Part shown: piece by piece, positions 1-8,083 of the stretch
How positions within the stretch are numbered: the first letter of the stretch is position 1
Layout of the letters: every line of letters starts with the position of its first letter
NCBI RefSeq assembly: GCF_946222305.1
Contig: NZ_CAMIHZ010000041.1
Coordinates: forward strand, 1 to 14,331
DNA: 14,331 nucleotides
From: an uncultured Corynebacterium sp.
GTDB taxonomy: Bacteria > Actinomycetota > Actinomycetes > Mycobacteriales > Mycobacteriaceae
Direction of reading: 5' to 3'
Position numbers and translations under genes: made by a program
Notes under the pieces: generated by a model
Database searches by the model: none
Seen by the model: the letters and a program-made list of their open reading frames with translations, nothing else
Told to the model about the DNA's origin: nothing

Positions 1-20
1 ACCCAGTCCCCACCCAGCAC

Positions 21-84
21 ACCACCAAAAAGCAGAACGAAACAACACACCAAGCCACGAGATTGCGCATCTCATTCTGCTTTT
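21..84. repeat. Palindromic intergenic element, copy 1
   Basis: First of two near-identical 64-bp copies; I count 59 of 64 positions identical to the copy at 176-239. The outer arms AAAAGCAGAA (28-37) and TTCTGCTTTT (75-84) are perfect 10-bp complements. Inside, GAGAT (59-63) and ATCTC (69-73) form a second small hairpin around TGCGC. The outer stem ends in a T run, so the RNA could fold like a terminator with a long loop, in either direction. The surroundings are strikingly A/C-rich. Function is not known to me; a duplicated terminator, a small-RNA gene end or a dispersed intergenic repeat are all possible. Confidence 0.75.
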
Positions 85-175
85 CCACACCAGCACCCTC
101 CACCCCACGCACTCTGTCAAAAAAGCAGAACCACATGCACCCACAACACCGCACAATCCCACCCCCAACCGCCAC

Positions 176-239
176 ACCACCGAAAAGCAGAACGAAACAA
201 CACTCTGAGCCACAAGATTGCGCATCTCATTCTGCTTTT
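176..239. repeat. Palindromic intergenic element, copy 2
   Basis: Second copy, offset by exactly 155 bp from the first. The outer arms are AAAAGCAGAA (183-192) and TTCTGCTTTT (230-239), followed by one more T. The inner AGAT/ATCT hairpin around TGCGC is kept although one flanking base differs. The differences cluster in the loop and just outside the arms, so the pairing parts are conserved. A lone half-element, AAAAGCAGAA at 121-130, lies between the copies and could pair with the right arm of copy 1. Confidence 0.75.
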
Positions 240-240
240 T

Positions 241-418
241 GACTAGGAGAAGCGGATGAGAGGGATGCGGGGGAAGCGAAGTTGAGGGCAACGAGAGGGA
301 AGGGGAATGAGAGTGAAACGAAAGACGGGAAGGGGAATAAGAGTGAAACGAAGGACGGGGAGAAAGGGAAACCAAAAGCGGGGAGAGAAGTAGAGAGGAG
401 TAGGGAATGGAGCGGGTG
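241..418. repeat. Purine-rich tract with 30-bp tandem repeat
   Basis: This stretch is almost all A and G on the plus strand. It contains a 30-bp unit repeated in tandem at 297-326 and 327-356 with two differences, and a degenerate third start at about 357-372. The reverse strand is open and would encode a Ser/Pro/Phe repeat (SFVSL and FPFP motifs), but that reading has no start signal or recognisable domain, so I treat it as non-coding. Strong strand asymmetry could favour unusual DNA structure or R-loops; that is inference. Confidence 0.6.
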
Positions 419-482
419 ACTATGGCGGAGCACACGCGCGAATCGGGAGCGATCTCCGCGACACGCCAACCCTGACCTCGGG

Positions 483-514
483 CGAGACCGACCCAATTCG
501 AGACCGACTAAACT
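483..514 (+). promoter_or_regulatory. Putative leaderless promoter of tgt with repeated 10-mer
   Basis: A TAAACT hexamer at 509-514 sits 8 bases before the ATG at 523. In actinobacteria this spacing places the transcription start at or next to the start codon, giving a leaderless mRNA. In agreement, no Shine-Dalgarno sequence precedes the ATG. No good TTGACA-like -35 is visible. The 10-mer CGAGACCGAC occurs twice, at 483-492 and 499-508, covering the expected -35 region and abutting the -10. It could be a regulator site, but this is inferred from position only. Confidence 0.5.
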
Positions 515-522
515 CTTGCTCC

Positions 523-1980
523 ATGACTGCGGAATCCAACGCCACCAGCGCCAACGCGAACACGAATGCCCACGCCAACGGCAACATCCCACACGCTGAC
601 TATCCGGACCACCCCAACGGCAGTGGTGCAGACAGCAGTACAAATACCCACGCCACCGACACCACCTTCACCCTCGGCCACGAGCTCGGGGAGATCACGG
701 ACCCCTCCTCCGCCACGCCCGTCGGTACCAAAGGTGCAGTTCACGGACGCACCGGCGTGATTCACACCCCGCACGGCGACATCGAAACCCCCGCCTTCAT
801 CCCGGTCGCGACGAAGGCCACGGTGAAGACCCTCACCCCGGACCAGATTCGCGAGACTGGTGCGCAGGCCATTCTCTCGAATGCCTACCATCTTTATCTG
901 CAGCCAGGCCCCGACATCGTGGATGAAGCGGGCGGGGTTTCCGCCTTTGAAAACTGGCACGGGCCCACCTACACGGATTCGGGTGGCTTCCAGGTGATGA
1001 GCCTTGGCGTCGGTTTTAAAAAAGTCCTTGCGATGGATACCGCCGGCCTGGCAGAGAAGGACATCCGGGCGAAGAACAAGGATCGCATGGCGCACGTCGA
1101 TGAAGACGGCGTGGATTTCCGCAGCGTGATCGATGGATCCAAGCATCGCTTCACTCCCGAGATCAGCATGCAGATCCAGCACCAGCTGGGCGCGGACATC
1201 ATCTTCGCCTTCGACGAGCTGACCACCCTCGTCGACACGCGTCAGTACCAAGAGCAGTCCGTGGAGCGCACGCACCGGTGGGCGCAGCGTTGTCTGGACG
1301 AGCACGATCGCCTCACCAACCTTCGCACGCATCGGCCGTTGCAGTCGTTGTGGGGCGTAGTGCAGGGTGCGCAGTATGAGGATTTACGACGCCAAGCCGC
1401 CCGCGGCCTCGTGGAACTCTCGGATCAGGCGGAAGCCTCCGGACGCCGAGGCTTCGGCGGATTCGGCATCGGCGGAGCGCTAGAGAAGGAGAATCTGGGC
1501 ACGATCGTGGGGTGGGTCTGCGACGAGCTGCCAAAGGAGAAGCCGCGGCACCTGCTGGGGATCTCCGAGCCCGACGACCTTTTCACTGCTATCGCTGCAG
1601 GTGCGGACACGTTTGATTGTGTGGCTCCCACCCGCTTGGGTCGGCGTGGCGGGGTGTACACGCTGGATGGTCGAATGAATCTGACGGGCGCGCGGTTCAA
1701 GCGGGACTTCACCCCGGTCGATGCGGAGGTCGGCGGGTATGTGTCTGAAAACTTCACACGCGCCTACATCCACCACCTGCTGAAGGCGAAGGAGTTCCTG
1801 GCGGGCACGCTATGCACCATGCACAACCTGCACTTCATGATTCGCCTGGTGGACAATATCCGCGCAGCCATGAAAGAAGGCCGATTCGAGGAATACCGCG
1901 CCGAATTCATGAGCCGCTACTACGGCCCGGATTGGGCGGATCGCGTGGTGCCGACGAATTTCATCGACGGAGTAAGGTAA
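523..1980 (+). CDS. tgt: tRNA-guanine(34) transglycosylase without zinc cysteines
   Basis: Enzymes of this family exchange guanine 34 of GUN-anticodon tRNAs for a queuosine precursor. The TIM-barrel core starts near residue 70 (TPAFIPVATKATVK). It keeps DSGGFQ with the general acid/base Asp152, FDEL (Asp231), VVQG (Gln281), GIGGALEKE, and the FDC motif with nucleophile Asp365. The zinc site normally reads C-x-C-x-x-C before RAYLHHL and ends with His in HN. Here the three cysteine positions are Val403, Gly405 and Ser408; only His434 (TMHN) remains. At 485 residues it is about 100 longer than usual, mostly a low-complexity Ala/Asn/Thr/His-rich N-terminus of about 45-60 residues. I chose the ATG at 523 because internal in-frame starts would cut into the core and because of the leaderless promoter. 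The family is certain; full activity is not. Confidence 0.93.
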   Translation: MTAESNATSANANTNAHANGNIPHADYPDHPNGSGADSSTNTHATDTTFTLGHELGEITDPSSATPVGTKGAVHGRTGVIHTPHGDIETPAFIPVATKATVKTLTPDQIRETGAQAILSNAYHLYLQPGPDIVDEAGGVSAFENWHGPTYTDSGGFQVMSLGVGFKKVLAMDTAGLAEKDIRAKNKDRMAHVDEDGVDFRSVIDGSKHRFTPEISMQIQHQLGADIIFAFDELTTLVDTRQYQEQSVERTHRWAQRCLDEHDRLTNLRTHRPLQSLWGVVQGAQYEDLRRQAARGLVELSDQAEASGRRGFGGFGIGGALEKENLGTIVGWVCDELPKEKPRHLLGISEPDDLFTAIAAGADTFDCVAPTRLGRRGGVYTLDGRMNLTGARFKRDFTPVDAEVGGYVSENFTRAYIHHLLKAKEFLAGTLCTMHNLHFMIRLVDNIRAAMKEGRFEEYRAEFMSRYYGPDWADRVVPTNFIDGVR

Positions 1981-2065
1981 CTTTCCACTCCCCATTGGAC
2001 CGTGGCCTGCACAGTACCCAGAACGCGTGAGGAAAGCGAGGAGCGGGCGCTCGAGGCGAAAACTA

Positions 2066-2126
2066 CGGGTGCACGCAACCGGGCGTCAGGTTAGCAAGCC
2101 GGCAATAGCGGGTGCACGCAACCGGG
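2066..2126. repeat. 18-bp direct repeat pair upstream of GH1 gene
   Basis: CGGGTGCACGCAACCGGG occurs exactly at 2066-2083 and again at 2109-2126, 43 bp start to start (about four helical turns). Each copy has a GTGCAC palindrome inside a loose dyad GGT...ACC. The pair lies in the 261-bp spacer between tgt and the glycosidase gene, about 105-150 bp before the putative -10 of the latter. Tandem regulator sites are possible; no regulator is encoded next to it. Confidence 0.55.
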
Positions 2127-2228
2127 GAATCGAATGCATGAAATTGCTAAAGCGGATTGGTGAAGTGGCAGTTACCCAAATCCCTTAGGGCGATTTTCAA
2201 AAAAGGCCACAAGTTTTATTGAGAAAAC

Positions 2229-2234
2229 TACACT
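2229..2234 (+). promoter_or_regulatory. Putative -10 box of the glycoside cassette
   Basis: TACACT ends 7 bases before the ATG at 2242, which fits a leaderless transcript beginning at or just before the start codon. No Shine-Dalgarno sequence is present in front of the ATG. No convincing -35 is visible; the upstream 60 bases are locally A/T-rich. Confidence 0.45.
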
Positions 2235-2241
2235 AACCTTC

Positions 2242-3603
2242 ATGGTTCGGGCCTTCAATGACATACCGTTTTCAATCGGCACCGCTAGTGCCGCCATGCA
2301 GATCGAAGGATCCCTACCCGCCAGCAATTGGTCGCGGTGGGCCGATCAGGGCCGCGTAGTTGACGGGACCTCTCCACATCCCACAACTGATCACTGGAAC
2401 AGGTGGCGCGATGACAACAGGTTGATGCAAGAACTCGGCTTACAGATCGCGCGAATCTCCGTGGAATGGGCCCGAATTGAACCAGGCAGGGGTGAATTCG
2501 ATGTCGTGGCATTGGACAGGTACGCGGAAGAGATCGAGGATCTCAAAGCTCGCGGTATCGCACCACTTGTAACTTTGCACCACTTCGGGCACCCTTTATG
2601 GTTCGAAGATTTAGGTGCGTTTACGCGCGAAGAAAACGTCACCCTATTCCTGCGCTATGTCACCAAAGTCATCCAGCATATAGGTCATGTGGTCGATGAT
2701 TGGGTGACCATCAATGAGCCCAACGTGTTCGCTACGCAAGCCTATCTGTTTCGCGAATCCCCTCCGGGGAAGATAAGCTGGCCATCCCTCATCCGCACGT
2801 TGCGCAATATGGCGGTTGCGCACATTCAGGCCTATCAACTCATTCACCAGCAGTTGGATGGTGCTGATCGGAACATCAAAGTCGCGTTTGCACACCACGT
2901 TCGGGTATTCACACCGTTGAATCGCAAGAATCCTGTTCACCATTTCTTTTCCAAATTCAACGAGTGGTCTTTCAACCGCGTAGTGGAAAAAGCATTCCTA
3001 CTCGGAAAGTTCTCCCCAATTCTAGGCAGGCCACGTAGTGCCATTACGCCCGGCCACTATGCTGACGCAATTGGAATTAATTACTATTCGCGGATCGCTG
3101 TGAAGGGGCTTTCTGATGGCACTTTTCCCAACGCGGACGTCAATGACTTGGGGTGGGAGATCTATCCTCAAGGGTTAGTTGACGTTTCAAACCGACTTAG
3201 CCACACGTATCAACTGCCGATTTGGATCACGGAAAACGGAACCGCTGATAGTGGAACCGGACAACCCGAAAGTGAAAGTTTTCGGTGCCGTTTTCTTATC
3301 GATCATCTCACCGCTTTGTCTGCAGCCTGCGCGCACGGAACCCCGATCGACCGCTACTACCACTGGTGTTTTGTCGATAACTGGGAATGGACAGAGGGCA
3401 TGGCACAACGGTTTGGCATTGTGGGCATGGATCCCAAAACCCTGAATCGAGTGGTTAAGCCCAGTGGCTATTTGTTACGAGACATTATTCGTCAAGGCGG
3501 AATTACCCCAGAAATTCGCAAGAAATACACAGAACCCGGCGGGTATCGCAGGGGTGTGAAATTAAGTCAGCCGGGATCACACCATCGCAAACCCCGGGCA
3601 TAG
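2242..3603 (+). CDS. Glycoside hydrolase family 1 beta-glycosidase
   Basis: Retaining GH1 enzyme of 453 residues, about the usual family length, cytoplasmic (no signal peptide). Visible GH1 hallmarks in order: glycone-binding Gln20 in AAMQIEG, LHH at 112-114, acid/base Glu159 in TINEP, catalytic-pocket Tyr in INYYSR (278-283), nucleophile Glu331 in ITENG, and the WEW motif with Glu382. Phospho-glycosidases of this family carry Ser/Ala with Lys and Tyr in that last region; Glu382 argues for a non-phosphorylated substrate. This matches the MFS-type permease gene 47 bp downstream, probably in the same transcript. Likely substrates are beta-glucosides or beta-galactosides; which one cannot be read from sequence. 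The C-terminal 25 residues are basic and unlike the family core. Base composition looks less GC-rich than tgt and the MMPL gene, possibly reflecting acquisition. Confidence 0.92.
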   Translation: MVRAFNDIPFSIGTASAAMQIEGSLPASNWSRWADQGRVVDGTSPHPTTDHWNRWRDDNRLMQELGLQIARISVEWARIEPGRGEFDVVALDRYAEEIEDLKARGIAPLVTLHHFGHPLWFEDLGAFTREENVTLFLRYVTKVIQHIGHVVDDWVTINEPNVFATQAYLFRESPPGKISWPSLIRTLRNMAVAHIQAYQLIHQQLDGADRNIKVAFAHHVRVFTPLNRKNPVHHFFSKFNEWSFNRVVEKAFLLGKFSPILGRPRSAITPGHYADAIGINYYSRIAVKGLSDGTFPNADVNDLGWEIYPQGLVDVSNRLSHTYQLPIWITENGTADSGTGQPESESFRCRFLIDHLTALSAACAHGTPIDRYYHWCFVDNWEWTEGMAQRFGIVGMDPKTLNRVVKPSGYLLRDIIRQGGITPEIRKKYTEPGGYRRGVKLSQPGSHHRKPRA

Positions 3604-3636
3604 CGAAAATCCAACAGGACCTTTAGCCCATCACAC

Positions 3637-3643
3637 GAAGGGA
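3637..3643 (+). promoter_or_regulatory. Ribosome binding site of the MFS gene
   Basis: GAAGGGA lies 7 bases before the ATG at 3651, supporting that start. With only 47 bp after the GH1 stop and no terminator hairpin between, it suggests cotranscription of hydrolase and permease. Confidence 0.6.
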
Positions 3644-3650
3644 CATTCCG

Positions 3651-5221
3651 ATGACTAAACCCACACGAAATAGCGCTACACTTTCGCCCACGTCGGATAC
3701 TCAGTCAACAGGTCAGCCCGTCAATTCACCTCGCTCCGCTGACTCGCTTCGGTCCATCTCCTCGGCACAGACTGCTGGTTCGGCGGGGACAGCTAATTCA
3801 CCTCAAACCCTTGCCCAGACCCTAGAAGTCCAACGCCCAAAAGTGACAAAGGGCTGGATATCCCGCTACGGGTTAGCCTACTTCGGCTCTTGCGTGGGAT
3901 GGGCGGGGCCTTCCCAGCTCCTGCTGGGCAACCAACTGATGCTCATACGACCCGACGACAAGGAAAACGCGCTCTCGTTGATCATGATGCTCGGCGGGGC
4001 GGCGATGGTCGTCACTAGCCTGGTCACGGGGTTGCTCAGCGACCGAACACGAAGCAAGTGGGGGCGGCGGATGCCCTGGGTTCTTGCGGGTTCAACTCTA
4101 TGTTCACTCTGCCTTGTCTACGCCCCGACCGCCCCGAACTTCCTACTTCTGGTCATCATGTGGGGCGTGTTCCAAGTAAGCATGGCGTTTGTCACCAACA
4201 ATTTGCTCACTATCGGCCCCGACGTTGCACCGCCCAGCCAATACGGAACAATTTCCGGGGTGTTGGGGGGGCAAGCTACACGCTCGGCCTCGTAGCGGGA
4301 ACCGTCCTCGCTTCTTCACTCAACATTAAATCTGCGTATTGGGCTATCGCCTTCGTGCTAATCGTCACCACCGTGCAAATGAGATTCGGCTCCGCGCTGC
4401 GGGTAGTCCTGCATGCTGAACGCCACACCTTCGAACCCCATGACGTTGTTGACTTGACGCCAGCGGAGTTCCGCCTCTCCCACCCGGCCGAAGACACCGC
4501 ACCTTCCGCTGATCCATCCACTACGAATAATCCACCCGCAACCACCGATCCATCCCCACTAGTTGATCCATCAGACGCCAGCACACCCACAAAAGCAGAC
4601 CCGCCCACAACCAGCACACCCACAGCCGCTAGTTCACCCTTCGCAACAAGTGTTCATTCCTACCGCGGCTATTGGTGGATCTTTGGATCGCGTTTCGTCA
4701 TCCACCTCGGCAATTTCACGGCGTTGTTTTACCTGCTGTTTTATCTCGCCGATCATCTCAAAGTCGCTGATCCAAATGCCGGCGTGATGATACTGACCAT
4801 CATCTTCGCAGGTTGCACGGTAGCCACCAGCATCATCAGCGGCTCGCTATCGGATCGCATGGGCAAGCGAAAAATCTTCGTCATCTTGAGCGCCAGCGCC
4901 ATCGCTGTAGCCACGCTGCTCATGGCTTTTGCACAGAACATGATCACTGTGGTCATCGCAGCAATCATCCTCGGGCTAGCGTGGGGTGTCTTCTCTTCGG
5001 TAGATCAAGCCCTCATCAATGAAGCGCTACCCAGCCAGAAAAACCGTTCCCGCGATATTTCAATCATGACACTTACCGTGGGCATCTCTAACATGATCGC
5101 GGGCGGGGTCGCGGCTCTAGCGCTGCATCACTTGGGTGGCTATCCAGGGCTCTACGGATTGTGTGCCGCGGTGAGCTTGATCGGAACCCTACTGGTCATT
5201 CCCGTTCGCAGTTCCTCGTAA
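3651..5221 (+). pseudogene. MFS/GPH-type sugar permease, frameshifted at G7
   Basis: Two overlapping frames together give one permease of about 523 residues. The first frame runs 3651-4271 (207 codons, then out of frame to a stop at 4293-4295); the second continues from 4271 to 5221. The N-terminus (about 65 residues) is Ser/Thr/Gln-rich and non-membrane. Then come hydrophobic segments with the MFS loop motif GLLSDRTRSKWGRR, typical of glycoside or sucrose-type cation symporters, and a second copy, GSLSDRMGKRK, in the C-terminal half. A Pro/Thr/Asp-rich loop of roughly 90 residues separates the halves. The break is in the predicted fifth membrane segment, at seven G (4265-4271); one extra G restores LGGASYTLG. 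Possible explanations: a homopolymer sequencing error, phase variation, programmed -1 slippage on G GGG GGG, or true decay. Probable role: uptake of the glycoside cleaved by the upstream GH1 enzyme. Confidence 0.85.
4265..4271 (+). other. G7 homopolymer at the frameshift point
   Basis: In the upstream frame the run reads as the last base of TTG followed by GGG GGG CAA. Downstream conserved sequence is in the -1 frame. G GGG GGG fits the X XXX XXX form of a -1 slippery site and is also a typical slipped-strand or sequencing-error hotspot. Confidence 0.8.
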
Positions 5222-5237
5222 CCCCACTCATTGAAAC

Positions 5238-7925
5238 CTATCGCCTCGCTGAAGCCTCACCATCAGACATCTGCTGAACTTCACCTGAGTTGAACGCATG
5301 CTCCAGCTTCTCGCCTTCCACATCGAACGTCGGCAGAATCTTGTCCAACCACTTGGGCATATACCAAGTCCACCGCCCGTGCAGAATCATCAGCGCGGGG
5401 ATAGCGGTCATGCGGATAAAGAAGGCGTCGAACAAAACACCCGCACCCAGCGCAAACCCGAAAATCTGAATGAACGGCAGGGGCTGGAAAACAAAGCTGG
5501 CGAACACACCGATCATGATGAGCGCCGCCGCTGTCACAACGCGCGCGCCCAGACCGAAACCGAAGATCACTGAATCCTCAGTGGGCGTGTACACGGAATC
5601 CTTCGCTTTGCGCCTCGACTCGTGGATAAACCGCTCACGCATGCGCGAAACAATGAACACTTGATAATCCATCGCCAGCCCAAACGTCACACCGATCAGG
5701 AAGATTGGCATGAAACTGATCAGGGGTCCCGGTGAACTCCACAAGCCCCACAGGCCCTTTTGCCATACCAATACTGTGACGCCGAAAGCAGCGCCCACGC
5801 TCAGCAGGAATCCGGCCGCGGCCATCACGGGCACGAGCAGACTGCGGAAGACCATGAGCAACAACAGCAGCGCCAGGCCAACGACCAGTCCCAGGTAGAT
5901 GGGCATAGCTTCCTTGAGCTTGTCCGTCACGTCCTGTTGGATCGGCGTGAACCCGGTGATGCCGATGTCGGCGCCGGTGGCGGATTCGATTAACTTCTGC
6001 TGCGAACGCAGGCCGTGGATCAACTGGACGGTGCGCTCATCGATGGGGCCACCGTTGGGTGTGACCAGGATCTGTGCGGTAGTGCCGTCTGGGGATTGTC
6101 CCACCAGCTGGGCGTGCTTGACGTCCGCGTTATTGCTGAGCTCGCCCACGGTATAGATGAAAGCGGCCGAACGTGCTGCCTGGACACGGGGATCCACGGG
6201 TTTATCGGGCTTGGCACCCTGTTGGCCCTGGGCACTGTTGCCCGGGTTCGCTCGCCCCTGCTGTGCGCGGTCCTGCTTGTCCTTATCCTGCTGCGCCGGG
6301 GCTTGCTCGCTGTCACCTTGCTTCGCTTGGTCCCGCTTAGCCTTATCCTGCTGCGCCTGCTGAAGCTGCGCCTGGACATAGGGCTTCAGCGCTGCTGAGT
6401 TCTCATTAACCTCGGTGGCGTTGACTAGCACCAGGAATGGCGCGTTGCGCCCCGCGCCGAATCCCTCCGCGGTGAGGTCCGCGGCCTTGCGCTGGGTGCT
6501 ATCCACGTTGGAGGTGGAATCCGAAGGTAGGGACAACTGTAGGTCCATCGCAGGCACCGTCAGCGCAGCCAGGCACGCCATCACGAGCGCGAGCATCAAG
6601 CCGGGCACGCGGTGCACTAACTTGACCCACTTCATGCTCAGGCCTTCGCGCTCCGCGGGGTCGGCACTGCCTCGCCCGGCGCGCGCACCGACCCGTTCGT
6701 CGCCGCGCTCGCCACGCCCGAATTTCCGCGCCACACCCCGGTGGCTGCCCTCGACTGCGGAGGTATCCAACTCAACGGCATGGACGTTGGCGGCCTGGGC
6801 GGCGTCTTTCTTAAAGAGACGACGGGAGAAAATCCCTACCAAAGCAGGGAGCAGAGTAAGCGCCACCAACACCGCAATGAAAACGAATGCGGCGGCCGAG
6901 TAGCCCATGTACGCCAGGAACGGAATGCCCGCCAAACGCAAGCCGAGGAGCGCGATGATCACAGTCAAGCCAGCGAACACCACCGCCGAACCCGCGGTGC
7001 CGGTGGCCAGCCCGATGGCGTCTGGTTTGGAGCGGCCCCGCTTCAGCTCATCGCGGTAGCGAGACATGATGAACAGCGCGTAGTCGATGCCGACAGCCAA
7101 GCCGATCATCACGCCCAAAGTCGGGGTCATTGAGTTCAACGGACCGAACGCGGTCGCGCCCACTGTCAGCAAAGCGCCGATAGCCACACCGATAATCGCG
7201 GTGATCAACGGCAACCCCGCCGCGATCAGCGAACCGAAAGTAACAAACAAAATCACCAGCGCCACAATCACACCGGCGATCTCGCTGATGGGTTCCACGG
7301 CGATGGGGTCACCGAAACCGGGGCCACCAACCTCCACGGTCAACCCCGCATCGCGGGACTTCGCGATGGCATCGTAAACAGCCTGCCGGTCTTCCTTGGT
7401 CACATCGGCAGGCAGTGGCACGTCGAAACTGAACGTGGAAATCCCGTAGCGCCCATCAGTGGACCACGTGCGCAGATTATCGGCATCCGCCTTAGCTGTG
7501 ATCTCCGGCAACCCCTGCGCGGTCAGCTGCTTGACCAGTTCTTTTTCCAGCTCCCCGTTCATCGTGACGGGGTTGTGGAACCGCATGGTGTCGCCCAGCT
7601 GCGGCACGTTTTCCTTCACGTGCCGCACGGTTTCATCCATGGCCTTCATGTACTGCGGTTCGTCGAGCCTGTGCCCTTCGGGGGCTTGGAACACGACGTT
7701 GACATCCGCAGCAGCCGCCGGGTTTTTCGTCCCGGGGAACTTCTCCATCAGCGTTTCAGTCGCGTGCGTGGTGGGCACGTCGCTGATTTCGAAGAGGTCA
7801 TTGAAACCCTTCTGGAACGTCAAGGCGGCACCGGCGACGGTGGCCAAGGTCACGAGCCAGAAGACAAGAACCGTCCACTTGTGGAGGAACGACCAGCGGC
7901 CAGTATGAAAGAGGAATTTAGCCAC
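5238..7925 (-). CDS. MMPL-family RND transporter
   Basis: Large inner-membrane exporter of 895 residues; actinobacterial MmpL/CmpL relatives export mycolate or other lipids using the proton gradient. Layout: first membrane helix about 16-38, periplasmic porter domain about 40-205, helices 2-6 about 213-370, a cytoplasmic linker of about 60 residues rich in Arg/Gly/Glu, helix 7 about 441-460, second porter domain to about 670, then five more helices to about 850. The two Asp-Tyr proton-relay pairs of MmpL3-like proteins are present: Asp281-Tyr282 (GIDYALF) and Asp753-Tyr754 (AMDYQVF). An unusual Gln/Lys/Asp/Ala-rich insert occupies about 519-578 of the second porter domain. The start is GTG at 7925-7923; AAGG 7 bases before it and AAAGGA 12 bases before it are both possible ribosome sites. 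The gene converges on the MFS gene with 16 bp between stops. Cargo unknown. Confidence 0.93.
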   Translation of the reverse strand: MAKFLFHTGRWSFLHKWTVLVFWLVTLATVAGAALTFQKGFNDLFEISDVPTTHATETLMEKFPGTKNPAAAADVNVVFQAPEGHRLDEPQYMKAMDETVRHVKENVPQLGDTMRFHNPVTMNGELEKELVKQLTAQGLPEITAKADADNLRTWSTDGRYGISTFSFDVPLPADVTKEDRQAVYDAIAKSRDAGLTVEVGGPGFGDPIAVEPISEIAGVIVALVILFVTFGSLIAAGLPLITAIIGVAIGALLTVGATAFGPLNSMTPTLGVMIGLAVGIDYALFIMSRYRDELKRGRSKPDAIGLATGTAGSAVVFAGLTVIIALLGLRLAGIPFLAYMGYSAAAFVFIAVLVALTLLPALVGIFSRRLFKKDAAQAANVHAVELDTSAVEGSHRGVARKFGRGERGDERVGARAGRGSADPAEREGLSMKWVKLVHRVPGLMLALVMACLAALTVPAMDLQLSLPSDSTSNVDSTQRKAADLTAEGFGAGRNAPFLVLVNATEVNENSAALKPYVQAQLQQAQQDKAKRDQAKQGDSEQAPAQQDKDKQDRAQQGRANPGNSAQGQQGAKPDKPVDPRVQAARSAAFIYTVGELSNNADVKHAQLVGQSPDGTTAQILVTPNGGPIDERTVQLIHGLRSQQKLIESATGADIGITGFTPIQQDVTDKLKEAMPIYLGLVVGLALLLLLMVFRSLLVPVMAAAGFLLSVGAAFGVTVLVWQKGLWGLWSSPGPLISFMPIFLIGVTFGLAMDYQVFIVSRMRERFIHESRRKAKDSVYTPTEDSVIFGFGLGARVVTAAALIMIGVFASFVFQPLPFIQIFGFALGAGVLFDAFFIRMTAIPALMILHGRWTWYMPKWLDKILPTFDVEGEKLEHAFNSGEVQQMSDGEASARR

Positions 7926-8083
7926 GAAAGAGCCTTGTCCTTTACTGGGGTTGTTGGTGTACAGGGGTGAGGCAGGCGATAGCAGCCATTCAACTCCATC
8001 GCCTGAACCTGTTAACGCGTAACCAACCTTAGTTGGCTAAGCTGACAGCACCGAAACGAAGGGAAGGGAAGGCGAACAGCGAA

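Noticed and set aside
1..240. CRISPR array
   Set aside because: Only two full copies with a 155-bp period and no uniform spacers; the arms form a long hairpin unlike CRISPR repeats.
227..643. Minus-strand open frame with repeated SFVSL/FPFP motifs
   Set aside because: It is the complement of the purine tract and overlaps the tgt start; there is no ribosome site and no known domain.
508..1332. Minus-strand 274-codon frame opposite tgt
   Set aside because: A shadow of tgt; the plus strand has the conserved enzyme motifs.
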